A stretch of 6,175 nt of DNA from Micrococcaceae bacterium (lineage in GTDB: Bacteria > Actinomycetota > Actinomycetes > Actinomycetales > Micrococcaceae): positions 180 through 6,354 of the forward strand of contig DNHA01000034.1 of NCBI GenBank assembly GCA_003486025.1. The letters run 5' to 3'. Positions 1-6,052 of the stretch are shown piece by piece. The first letter of the stretch is position 1, and every line of letters starts with the position of its first letter. The position numbers and the translations under genes were made by a program. The notes below the pieces were generated by a model, which saw nothing but the letters and a program-made list of their open reading frames with translations, was not told where the DNA came from and made no database searches.

Positions 1-95
1 CCTGCCGTAACTTGCGCCTGTTCTGTGAAGACTGCGCCAAGGATGAGGAACTGCGTCGATGCCCTGACTGCACCGCCTCGGCTATCGAAGCCTGA
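1..95 (+). CDS. 3' end of an unidentified cysteine-rich protein (partial)
   Basis: An open frame (codons from base 3) runs in from the left edge and stops at TGA 93-95, giving the last 30 residues of a protein. The tail has five cysteines: one alone, then CEDC, then CPDC, with eight residues between the two CxxC pairs. Paired CxxC knuckles like these usually bind zinc, so a small C-terminal zinc ribbon is plausible, but the rest of the protein lies outside the window and I do not recognise the family. The frame is preferred because its stop falls 13 bases before a strong terminator hairpin and its codons look coding. The gene converges on the GNAT gene to its right. That it is real is likely; its function is unknown. 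Confidence 0.6.
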   Translation, partial: CRNLRLFCEDCAKDEELRRCPDCTASAIEA

Positions 96-108
96 ACATA
101 AGCACAAC

Positions 109-153
109 GCAGCGAGCGCAATGAATGGATCATTCATTGCGCTCGCTGCTTTT
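109..153. terminator. Perfect 18-bp hairpin terminator, probably bidirectional
   Basis: Bases 109-126 and 132-149 are exact reverse complements, giving an 18-bp stem with a 5-base loop (GGATC). On the + strand the stem is followed directly by TTTT (150-153), the form of a rho-independent terminator for the gene ending at 95. On the - strand the stem is followed by a T-rich run (GTTGTGCTTATGTT), so it can also end the GNAT transcript. The stem starts 13 bases after each stop codon, which fits one shared terminator for two converging genes. Confidence 0.9.
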
Positions 154-162
154 AAACTGCGC

Positions 163-735
163 TTAGGGGTTCGGCCACAAATCAAGCGATGCATCGAGCA
201 CGAGCGTTTCCTCTTCAAGCGTTTCGTAGACACTAAAGCCGCGTGCCTGGTAGTTCGGGATGGCTGCTTCGCCATCCAGCGAACAGGTGTGCAGCCACAC
301 CCGGCTCACCGGTGGCAGGTTGTTCTCTCGATGAGGAATATCCCACGCTCTGCGGTTGGCTTCACTAAGCAGGATTCCGCCCAGGCCTTGCCCGATGGCC
401 TCGGGAAACAGTCCGAAGTAGTAGATCTCAACTTCACTGCGGCCCGCGCGGACCTCGGTCGCCAGCTCCGCGTAGCCTTTGGGCGCGCCATCTTGGTAGA
501 GCACATAGGTTTCCGAACCTGGTTTACGCAAGCTGGCGTCCCAGTCGCTGCGGCTGATGCTCAGCCGGTCGGCCCAGTTCAGCTTGCTGCCTACGCACTG
601 ATACAGGAATCGCGAGAATTCGGGCGTAATCTGCGAGACTTTCTCAATTCGGGTGTTCTGCGGCAACTGCCGGGTGCTCGGGCGCATTTGGCTAGGCGCG
701 AGCTGTTGCAAATAGGTGATGGTCACAAGTGGCAT
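163..735 (-). CDS. GNAT family N-acetyltransferase
   Basis: The protein has 190 residues from the preferred ATG at 735 (194 from an ATG at 747) and is predicted to move an acetyl group from acetyl-CoA to an amine on a small molecule or protein. Counting from the 747 start, the acetyl-CoA-binding motif A lies at about 106-130: the strand EVEIYYFGLFPE, then the pyrophosphate loop IGQGLGG (118-124), then the helix LLSEANRRAW. Motif B follows at 150-171 as VWLHTCSLD...AIPNYQARGF, whose tyrosine and RGF ending are typical of the family. The whole length is one GNAT domain with no signal peptide or membrane segment, so it should be cytoplasmic. The substrate cannot be predicted. The gene is transcribed away from the methyltransferase gene. 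The 735 start is chosen because a TATGAT box lies 7 bases before it and overlaps the upstream ATG, and neither ATG has a Shine-Dalgarno. The family call is firm; the start is moderately sure. Confidence 0.9.
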   Translation of the reverse strand: MPLVTITYLQQLAPSQMRPSTRQLPQNTRIEKVSQITPEFSRFLYQCVGSKLNWADRLSISRSDWDASLRKPGSETYVLYQDGAPKGYAELATEVRAGRSEVEIYYFGLFPEAIGQGLGGILLSEANRRAWDIPHRENNLPPVSRVWLHTCSLDGEAAIPNYQARGFSVYETLEEETLVLDASLDLWPNP

Positions 736-748
736 ACCGAATATCATA
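736..748 (-). promoter_or_regulatory. -10 region of a likely leaderless promoter for the GNAT gene
   Basis: Read on the - strand, TATGAT occupies 748 down to 743, and seven bases separate it from the ATG at 735-733. That is the expected distance from a -10 box to the first transcribed base, so the transcript would start at the A of the ATG. No convincing -35 is seen around 766-772 (GCGCAA), and no Shine-Dalgarno is present. The upstream ATG at 747-745 lies inside the box and could not be translated from this promoter. Confidence 0.55.
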
Positions 749-773
749 TGGGGCGGAGCATTAGGTTGCGCAG

Positions 774-809
774 TCTTGTAATGCCGGGGGACTCGTTAGA
801 CTGTGAGGT
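774..809 (+). promoter_or_regulatory. Likely leaderless promoter for the methyltransferase gene
   Basis: TAGACT at 797-802 resembles a -10 box and lies 7 bases before the GTG start at 810, so transcription would begin at the start codon itself. A weak -35 candidate is TCTTGT (774-779, 17-base spacing) or TTGTAA (776-781, 15-base spacing). The GAGG at 805-808 leaves only one base before the GTG and is too close to act as a Shine-Dalgarno. The box overlaps the right half of an inverted repeat, CAGTCT (771-776) and AGACTG (798-803), which could be an operator. Confidence 0.5.
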
Positions 810-2399
810 GTGAATGCCGCTGAATTTTCTGCCATAGAAGATGCCCCGAATAGTTATGACCTTGTGCTGGTGGACAAGCTCCACGCAGACTTGACCAAGA
901 TCGATTTTAATTTTGATGCCATCACCGAATTGCTTGGTGCAGATGCGGTGGCCGCCTATGGCCGTGATCAAATCCATCCGGCACTTCGCGTTCTTGACAA
1001 ACAGCCGGTGGACAGCGCCTTGGGCTGCGCTATCCGGCTCTTCCAGCTGGGGCAAACCGAATCCGCTGGTGCGCTACTCGAGGCATTTCCCACGGTGCGT
1101 GTGGAGGGATTGCTGAAGCTGGGGCTGGTTGAGTCTTGGGCTTCGGGGTACCGGGCCAAGGTGGCGCTGGCGGTACATGCCTCGGATGCCGATGGGGAGA
1201 TTTGGGTAGTCCACGATCTTGGGTCCCATCAGCGTCCTGGGGTTTTGCGCACCGACCATGTGCTCGGAATAGGGCACGCCTCGCGTACGCTCGCGCAGAT
1301 CACCATCCGCCAGGACGTAGACCGGGCACTGGATCTCGGTACCGGTTGCGGAGTGCAGCTATTTCATCTGCTCTCCCATGCCAAACATGTGACGGCAACG
1401 GACCTTTCGGCTCGTGCATTGGCCTTCACGCGCTTTAATCTGATGCTCAACCACCGCACTCTCAAGCTGGATCCACAGCGCCTGGACGAGCGCGTCACGT
1501 TGCTTCAAGGAAGTCTTTTTGAACCTGTGGCGGGTGAATGCTTTGACTTGATTGCCAGTAATCCGCCATTCGTAATCACTCCACGTAAAAAGTCAGAACG
1601 CGAACAAGACCGATTCACGTATCGCGATGGCGGCATGGCCGGGGACTCGTTGGTGAGCACCCTCATCGCGCAGGCGCCGAAGCACTTGAACCCAGGGGCG
1701 CATATGCAAATGCTTTCCAACTGGGAGATTCCTCGCCTGGATGCGGAGTCAAATGAGCCTTGGGAGCGTCGAGTCTCCGGATGGTTCACAGATGACTTGG
1801 ATGTTTGGGTGATTGAGCGGGAGCAGACCACCCCGAGCGTCTACGCGGAAACCTGGCTGCGTGATGCCTCGCAAAGTGAAGATAGCGTTGCTTACGCACT
1901 TGCATACGATGCCTACCTTGACGACTTTGAATCCCGTCAGGTCGGGGCCATCGGTTTTGGCATGGTGTATTTCCGCCGCCCCGCGCACGGTGCAGCGACG
2001 CTGCGCCGTTTTGAACAGATTCCGCACCAAATGGAGCAGCCGCTGGCTCCCTCCTTGGATCGGGATATCCAGATGTCCGATGCCCTGTCTGAAGCGGGAG
2101 AAGCTTGGAAGCAATGGCACCTCCTGGTAGCCGATGACGTCACCGAGGAACGCCATCAGCGCCCCGGAGCGGAACACCCCGGAGTGATCCTGCTGCGACA
2201 GGGTGCAGGGGTGCGTCGGACGGAGATTCTGGACTCGGCGCAAGCCGGTTTCCTCTCTGCGTGCGACGGGGAATTGTCTGTAATGCAGCTTGTGGTGGCG
2301 CTGGATTCATTGATCGGCGAAGGCGATGAACAGTTCGCTGAACGACTGTATGCGGCAATCGCTCGACTTCTTCGTCACGGAATGCTTCGTAAAATGTGA
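810..2399 (+). CDS. Class I SAM-dependent methyltransferase with NPPF motif (DUF7059-type architecture)
   Basis: This 529-residue protein is predicted to transfer a methyl group from S-adenosylmethionine. The central domain (about 165-300) has the SAM-binding motif I DLGTGCG (175-181), an acidic residue ending strand 2 in TATDLS (D198), and motif IV NPPF (251-254), followed by YRDGGMAGD (271-279). NPPF/NPPY enzymes such as RsmC, RsmD and PrmC methylate exocyclic base nitrogens or glutamine, so an rRNA, tRNA or protein amide target is likely but not determined. The first 160 residues match no classical domain I know; the order resembles actinobacterial proteins annotated DUF7059 plus methyltransferase. 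The C-terminus (about 470-529) is helical with FLSACDGELSVMQLV and a hydrophobic RLLRHGML end, like a small winged-helix module. The GTG start is set by the -10 box at 797-802. No signal or membrane segment is seen. The next gene follows 23 bases after the stop. Methyltransferase is near certain; the substrate is unknown. Confidence 0.9.
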   Translation: MNAAEFSAIEDAPNSYDLVLVDKLHADLTKIDFNFDAITELLGADAVAAYGRDQIHPALRVLDKQPVDSALGCAIRLFQLGQTESAGALLEAFPTVRVEGLLKLGLVESWASGYRAKVALAVHASDADGEIWVVHDLGSHQRPGVLRTDHVLGIGHASRTLAQITIRQDVDRALDLGTGCGVQLFHLLSHAKHVTATDLSARALAFTRFNLMLNHRTLKLDPQRLDERVTLLQGSLFEPVAGECFDLIASNPPFVITPRKKSEREQDRFTYRDGGMAGDSLVSTLIAQAPKHLNPGAHMQMLSNWEIPRLDAESNEPWERRVSGWFTDDLDVWVIEREQTTPSVYAETWLRDASQSEDSVAYALAYDAYLDDFESRQVGAIGFGMVYFRRPAHGAATLRRFEQIPHQMEQPLAPSLDRDIQMSDALSEAGEAWKQWHLLVADDVTEERHQRPGAEHPGVILLRQGAGVRRTEILDSAQAGFLSACDGELSVMQLVVALDSLIGEGDEQFAERLYAAIARLLRHGMLRKM

Positions 2400-2422
2400 A
2401 ACAAAGGCTAAACTTTTTCGTT
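2386..2422 (+). promoter_or_regulatory. Possible internal promoter for the winged-helix regulator
   Basis: TAAACT at 2409-2414 resembles a -10 box, with TTCGTA at 2386-2391 as a weak -35 at 17-base spacing. Eight bases separate the box from the ATG at 2423, so a transcript would have no leader or a single leader base. The box overlaps a short inverted repeat, AAAG (2403-2406) and CTTT (2413-2416), which might be a binding site. The promoter would let the regulator be expressed apart from the methyltransferase gene. Confidence 0.4.
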
Positions 2423-3073
2423 ATGACACGGAACACAGTCGAAGATGATGGTGCGCAACGCGCCGATGCGGAATATCAGGTCCCACAAGTTGTCTCGATC
2501 ACCGACCCGCAGGCTATTCGCGCGCTGGCCCATGATGCTCGACTGATCGTACTTGATGAGCTCTTCGCCTCACAAACCACCCGTACCGCCACCGAGCTGG
2601 CATCGATGTGCTCATTGACGCCCAGCGCCATGAGCTATCACCTGCGAGCCTTGGAAAAATACGGATATGTAGCGCGAGCTGCCAGCGAGGGCGACGCGCG
2701 CGAACGCCGTTGGCGTGCTGCCGGGGAGCGTTTGGAACTAAACACCCAAATTGACTCGACGAACGCCAAGACCGCCTATCTTAACGTGCAATTAAACGCC
2801 TTCCGTACCCGGCTCAATGCAGAAGTTGAACGCAGAGAGGCTGAAGCTAAGGCCGGAATCATGCCTGCCGCGGACCGCCCACCCATGCTGACTAGTGGTT
2901 TAGTCTTCCTGCCCGAGGCCAAGCAGAAGGAGTTTAACCGGCGCTTATTGGATCTCGTTTACGTGTATGAGGCAATGGCCACGGCCGAAGAACGCAACAT
3001 CGACTCAAAGCGTATGTTCTACTTAATCTCATTACTACCCGAGTACCAGCACCTGGGTAGTGAGGTGAGCTAG
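2423..3073 (+). CDS. Winged helix-turn-helix (ArsR-like) transcriptional regulator
   Basis: The protein has 216 residues from ATG 2423 and is predicted to be a cytoplasmic DNA-binding regulator. A disordered acidic N-terminus (1-25) is followed by a winged HTH at about 28-100: VSITDPQAIRALAHDARLIV opens helix 1, RTATELASMCSLTPSAMSYHLRALEKYGYV (54-83) is the HTH with recognition helix TPSAMSYHLRALEKYG, and RERRWRAAG forms the wing. This is the ArsR/HTH_20 pattern, but the ELCVCD metal site of true ArsR sensors is absent and there is only one cysteine (C63), so metal sensing is unlikely. Residues 111-145 form a charged helix, perhaps for dimerisation, and the last 60 residues are helical with no known ligand domain. 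A GTG at 2396 overlapping the previous stop would add nine residues, but it lacks a ribosome site, while a -10 box precedes the ATG. It lies between the methyltransferase gene and topA; its targets are unknown. Confidence 0.85.
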   Translation: MTRNTVEDDGAQRADAEYQVPQVVSITDPQAIRALAHDARLIVLDELFASQTTRTATELASMCSLTPSAMSYHLRALEKYGYVARAASEGDARERRWRAAGERLELNTQIDSTNAKTAYLNVQLNAFRTRLNAEVERREAEAKAGIMPAADRPPMLTSGLVFLPEAKQKEFNRRLLDLVYVYEAMATAEERNIDSKRMFYLISLLPEYQHLGSEVS

Positions 3074-3098
3074 AGAAAAGTTGGGCAGTTCTTCGGTG

Positions 3099-3104
3099 TA
3101 AGAT
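3099..3104 (+). promoter_or_regulatory. Candidate -10 box for topA
   Basis: TAAGAT (3099-3104), 26 bases after the regulator's stop codon, is the best -10 match in the 139-base gap before topA. Only poor -35 sequences lie at the right distance (AAAAGT at 3076-3081). If used, transcription would begin near 3111 and give a leader of about 100 bases. No terminator is seen between the regulator and topA, so read-through from upstream is also possible. Confidence 0.35.
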
Positions 3105-3132
3105 CATCGGGAATTGTGACTGTCATCTGGTC

Positions 3133-3155
3133 GCAATCAATGGTGCTGCGATTGC
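3133..3155 (+). repeat. Small inverted repeat in the topA leader
   Basis: GCAATC (3133-3138) and GATTGC (3150-3155) are exact reverse complements around an 11-base spacer. It could be a 6-bp RNA hairpin in the topA leader or a half-site pair for a regulator. No T-run follows, so it is not a terminator. Confidence 0.4.
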
Positions 3156-3158
3156 CGC

Positions 3159-3212
3159 CCGAGAGCAACCTAGAGGGGAGCTCTCGGAACCGCGTTGTAT
3201 AAAAGGAGAGCT
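3159..3212 (+). promoter_or_regulatory. topA: Two mutually exclusive hairpins before topA (possible translational switch)
   Basis: Three short elements are complementary in alternative ways. CCGAGAGC (3159-3166) pairs perfectly over 8 bp with GCTCTCGG (3180-3187), with a 13-base loop. The same central stretch, as AGCTCTC (3179-3185), pairs over 7 bp with GAGAGCT (3206-3212), which contains the 3' half of the Shine-Dalgarno and the bases up to the GTG. The two stems cannot form together: the first leaves the ribosome site free and the second hides it. The complementarity is seen directly; that it regulates topA is inference. Confidence 0.45.
3203..3208 (+). promoter_or_regulatory. topA: Shine-Dalgarno of topA, fixing the GTG start at 3213
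   Basis: AAGGAG at 3203-3208 lies 4 bases before GTG 3213. An in-frame TTG at 3195 precedes this site and would add six residues outside the conserved domain, so the GTG is preferred. Confidence 0.85.
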
Positions 3213-6023
3213 GTGCCCGCAAAGGCCAAGGTAAAGACCGGTAAGAAACTCGTCATCGTGGAGTCCCCGGCCAAGGTAAAGTCGATCGCCAAATATTTGG
3301 GCGAGGGCTTCGACGTGGGCGCTTCGGTGGGCCACATCCGTGACCTTCCGCAGCCTTCCGAGTTGCCGACCGAGCTGAAAAAGACCTCGGTGGGTAAGTT
3401 CGCGGTCGACCTGGATAATGACTTCGAACCGTATTACATGGTGTATCCGGATAAGAAGAAGCGCGTCGCCGAGTTGAAGGCAAAGCTCAAAGACGCTGAC
3501 GAACTCTATCTCGCAACTGATGCGGACCGCGAAGGTGAAGCCATCGCGTGGCACCTGCTCCAGGTGCTCAAGCCCAAAGTTCCGGTACGCCGACTGGCCT
3601 TCACCGAAATTACGAAGGAAGGCATCGAGCGTGCCTTGGGCTCGATGCGTGAGCTGGATACAGACCTGGTTGACGCGCAGGAAACCCGCCGTGTCCTGGA
3701 CCGCCTCTACGGTTACGAAATCTCTCCGGTCCTCTGGCGCAAAATTGCCCGCGGCCTGTCTGCCGGACGTGTGCAGTCCGTGGCCACCCGCCTGGTGGTG
3801 GAGCGCGAACGCGAACGCATGGCGTTCATCTCTGCCGGGTACTGGGACATCAAGGGAAACTTCGCCACCACCGGTTCGGAATCCTTTGCGGCGAAACTCT
3901 CCGCAGTAGATGGCAAGCGTGTAGCTTCGGGACGCGACTATGATGACCGCGGCCAGCTCAAGCAGACCAAGAACCCGCTGGCGCCGCTGAACCAGGAAGC
4001 TGCCGAGTCCTTGGTAGCCAACCTGGCTAATGCCGACTTTGCCGTCACCTCGGTCGAAGACAAGCCGTACACCCGCCGCCCGGCTGCACCGTTCACTACC
4101 TCCACCTTGCAGCAGGAAGCCAGCCGCAAGTTGCGCTGGAGCTCAAAGCTGACCATGCAGATCGCTCAGCGTCTGTACGAAAATGGTTACATCACCTACA
4201 TGCGTACCGACTCGGTCTTCCTGTCCAACGAAGCCGTGCGTGCCGCACGGGCACAGGCCACCGAGCTGTATGGGGCAGACTCGATTCCGTCCAGCCCGCG
4301 CGTGTACAAGGGGAAATCTGATTCCGCGCAGGAAGCCCACGAGGCAGTCCGTCCGGCCGGTGACATGTTCCGCCGTCCAAAGGATGTGCGCGCACAGCTT
4401 TCCAAGGATGAATACGTCTTGTACGAGCTGATCTGGAAGCGCACCGTCGCCTCCCAGATGGCTGACGCCAAGGGTTTCACCGCAACCATTAAACTTTCCG
4501 GTACCGCCAGCGATAGCCGCGTGGCCGAGTTCTCCGCCTCGGGCACCGTGATCACCTTCCGCGGTTTCCTTTCCGCTTATGAAGAGGGCAAGGACAGCGA
4601 AAGCGATGCGGCAGACAAGGCTGAGAATGCCGAGGCACGCCTGCCGCAGCTCACCGTGGGACAGTCGCTGACCGGTGATGAACTGATCGCGCTGGGCCAC
4701 GAAACCACCCCGCCGGCCCGGTACACCGAAGCGTCTATCGTCGCTGAGCTCGAGAAGCGCGAAATCGGCCGCCCGTCGACCTACGCGCCAACGATCTCCA
4801 CCATCATGGATCGCGGCTACGTGACCAAGCGCGGCGGCGCCCTGGTGCCAAGCTGGATCGCGTTCTCCGTGATTCGGCTGCTCGAAGAGCACTTCGCGAA
4901 GTACGTGGACTATGACTTCACCGCGCGCCTGGAAGATGACCTGGACGAAATTGCCCACGGCAACCGGGCACGCACCGACTGGCTGAACATGTTCTACTTC
5001 GGCGGCAAGGGCGAAACCCGCCCCGAAGGCCTGAAATACGTGGTGGACAACTTGGGCGATATTGACGCCCGCGCCATCAACTCGATCAAGATCACCGACG
5101 ACATCACCTTGCGTGTGGGCAAGTTCGGCCCGTACCTCGAACGCGCCCTTCCGGAAGGCGCCGAGGAAGGCACTGATCCGCAGCGCGCCAACGTTCCTGA
5201 GGAACTGGCACCGGATGAGCTGACCGCGGCGAAGGCCGAAGAACTGTTCGCCACCGCCCAGGTATCCGAACGTGAGCTGGGAACCGAAGAGGCCACCGGG
5301 CGGAAGATTGTGGCCAAGGATGGCCGATACGGTGCCTACGTCACCGAGATCATCCCGGAAATGACTGAAGAAGAAATCGCCGCGCAACCGGTGGAGTACT
5401 ACAAGAACGGCAAGCCGAAGCCGCCTAAGAAGCCGGTGAAGGTCAAGCCACGCACCGCGTCGCTGTTCAAATCCATGACCGTGGAAACTGTCACCTTGGA
5501 TGAGGCGCTGAAGCTGATGAGTCTGCCACGCGTGGTGGGCGCAGATGCTGAGGGCGAAGAGATCACCGTGCAGAACGGACGCTTTGGTCCATACCTGAAG
5601 AAGGGCAGCGATTCGCGTTCTATCGAGAGCGAAGAGCAGATCTTCAGCATCACCTTGGACGAAGCACTGGCGATTTATGCACAGCCTAAGCAGCGTGGAG
5701 CCCGGGCGGCGGTGCCGCCCTTGGCCGAATTCGGTGTGGACCCGACCAGCGAGAAGAACATTGTGGTCAAGGACGGCCGTTTTGGTCCGTACATCACCGA
5801 CGGCATCACCAACATCACGGTGCCTCGTGCCACCTCGTTGGAGGAGCTCACCCGTGAACAAGCCATCGAAATGCTGGCAGACAAGCGTGCTCGCGGTCCG
5901 GTGAAACGAACCGCAAAGACGGCTGCTGCCAAGAAACCGGCCGCTAAAAAGGCCCCGGCCAAGAAAGCTCCGGCGAAAAAGGCTCCGGCCAAAAAAGCCA
6001 CCGCAAAAAAGAGTGAAAAGTAG
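3213..6023 (+). CDS. topA: DNA topoisomerase I (type IA)
   Basis: This 936-residue enzyme relaxes negatively supercoiled DNA in the nucleoid by cutting and rejoining one strand. The Toprim domain covers about 12-130: KLVIVESPAKVKSI holds the catalytic glutamate E18, and ATDADREGEAIAWHL holds the Mg-binding D103, D105 and E107. The type IA core follows to about 600, with SAGRVQSVATRL (183-193), the active-site tyrosine Y329 in GYITYMRTDS, and EIGRPSTYAPTI (517-528). The C-terminal part has no zinc-finger cysteines; it carries four repeats marked GKFGPYL (636), GRYGAYV (704), GRFGPYL (789) and GRFGPYI (855), as in other actinobacterial TopA, then a lysine-rich tail (898-936). Length is normal for actinobacteria and all catalytic residues are present. 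Codon use is more strongly G/C-ended than in the upstream genes, as in highly expressed genes. It probably shares a transcript with the phosphatase gene 29 bases downstream. The identification is essentially certain. Confidence 0.99.
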   Translation: MPAKAKVKTGKKLVIVESPAKVKSIAKYLGEGFDVGASVGHIRDLPQPSELPTELKKTSVGKFAVDLDNDFEPYYMVYPDKKKRVAELKAKLKDADELYLATDADREGEAIAWHLLQVLKPKVPVRRLAFTEITKEGIERALGSMRELDTDLVDAQETRRVLDRLYGYEISPVLWRKIARGLSAGRVQSVATRLVVERERERMAFISAGYWDIKGNFATTGSESFAAKLSAVDGKRVASGRDYDDRGQLKQTKNPLAPLNQEAAESLVANLANADFAVTSVEDKPYTRRPAAPFTTSTLQQEASRKLRWSSKLTMQIAQRLYENGYITYMRTDSVFLSNEAVRAARAQATELYGADSIPSSPRVYKGKSDSAQEAHEAVRPAGDMFRRPKDVRAQLSKDEYVLYELIWKRTVASQMADAKGFTATIKLSGTASDSRVAEFSASGTVITFRGFLSAYEEGKDSESDAADKAENAEARLPQLTVGQSLTGDELIALGHETTPPARYTEASIVAELEKREIGRPSTYAPTISTIMDRGYVTKRGGALVPSWIAFSVIRLLEEHFAKYVDYDFTARLEDDLDEIAHGNRARTDWLNMFYFGGKGETRPEGLKYVVDNLGDIDARAINSIKITDDITLRVGKFGPYLERALPEGAEEGTDPQRANVPEELAPDELTAAKAEELFATAQVSERELGTEEATGRKIVAKDGRYGAYVTEIIPEMTEEEIAAQPVEYYKNGKPKPPKKPVKVKPRTASLFKSMTVETVTLDEALKLMSLPRVVGADAEGEEITVQNGRFGPYLKKGSDSRSIESEEQIFSITLDEALAIYAQPKQRGARAAVPPLAEFGVDPTSEKNIVVKDGRFGPYITDGITNITVPRATSLEELTREQAIEMLADKRARGPVKRTAKTAAAKKPAAKKAPAKKAPAKKAPAKKATAKKSEK
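5925..6014 (+). repeat. topA: Six degenerate 15-base repeats encoding the TopA lysine tail
   Basis: Residues 905-934 are six five-residue units: AAKKP, AAKKA, PAKKA three times, then TAKKS. The DNA copies vary at third positions (ccggcc, ccggcg, aagaaa, aaaaag), so the repeat is kept at protein level rather than freshly duplicated. Such basic tails occur in actinobacterial TopA and in histone-like proteins, where they contact DNA non-specifically; in TopA they have been linked to processivity. Confidence 0.85.
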
Positions 6024-6040
6024 ATCTTGTCTGCTGAGTT

Positions 6041-6046
6041 GAGGAG
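6041..6046 (+). promoter_or_regulatory. Shine-Dalgarno of the Ppx/GppA gene
   Basis: GAGGAG at 6041-6046 lies 6 bases before ATG 6053, an optimal arrangement that fixes the start. No terminator or promoter is visible in the 29-base gap after topA, which supports co-transcription. Confidence 0.85.
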
Positions 6047-6052
6047 CGCATC

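Noticed and set aside
25..813. A 262-residue + strand frame opposite the GNAT gene
   Set aside because: The - strand frame has clear GNAT motifs; the + strand translation has none, has no ribosome site, and would read through the terminator hairpin.
787..1651. An 11-base direct repeat GGGGACTCGTT in the divergent promoter and inside the methyltransferase gene
   Set aside because: There are only two copies, one in coding sequence, with no shared flanks. Chance is a sufficient explanation.
3198..3203. TATAAA just before the topA Shine-Dalgarno as a -10 box
   Set aside because: It lacks any -35 (GGGGAG at the expected place), and a start from it would remove the good Shine-Dalgarno. It is more simply loop and spacer sequence.
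3195..3212. TTG 3195 as the topA start
   Set aside because: It lies upstream of the Shine-Dalgarno, adds only six non-conserved residues and has no ribosome site of its own.
4143..5861. A 572-residue open frame on the - strand opposite topA
   Set aside because: It is a by-product of the strong G/C third-position codon bias of topA. The translation shows no recognisable domain, while the + strand is an unmistakable topoisomerase.
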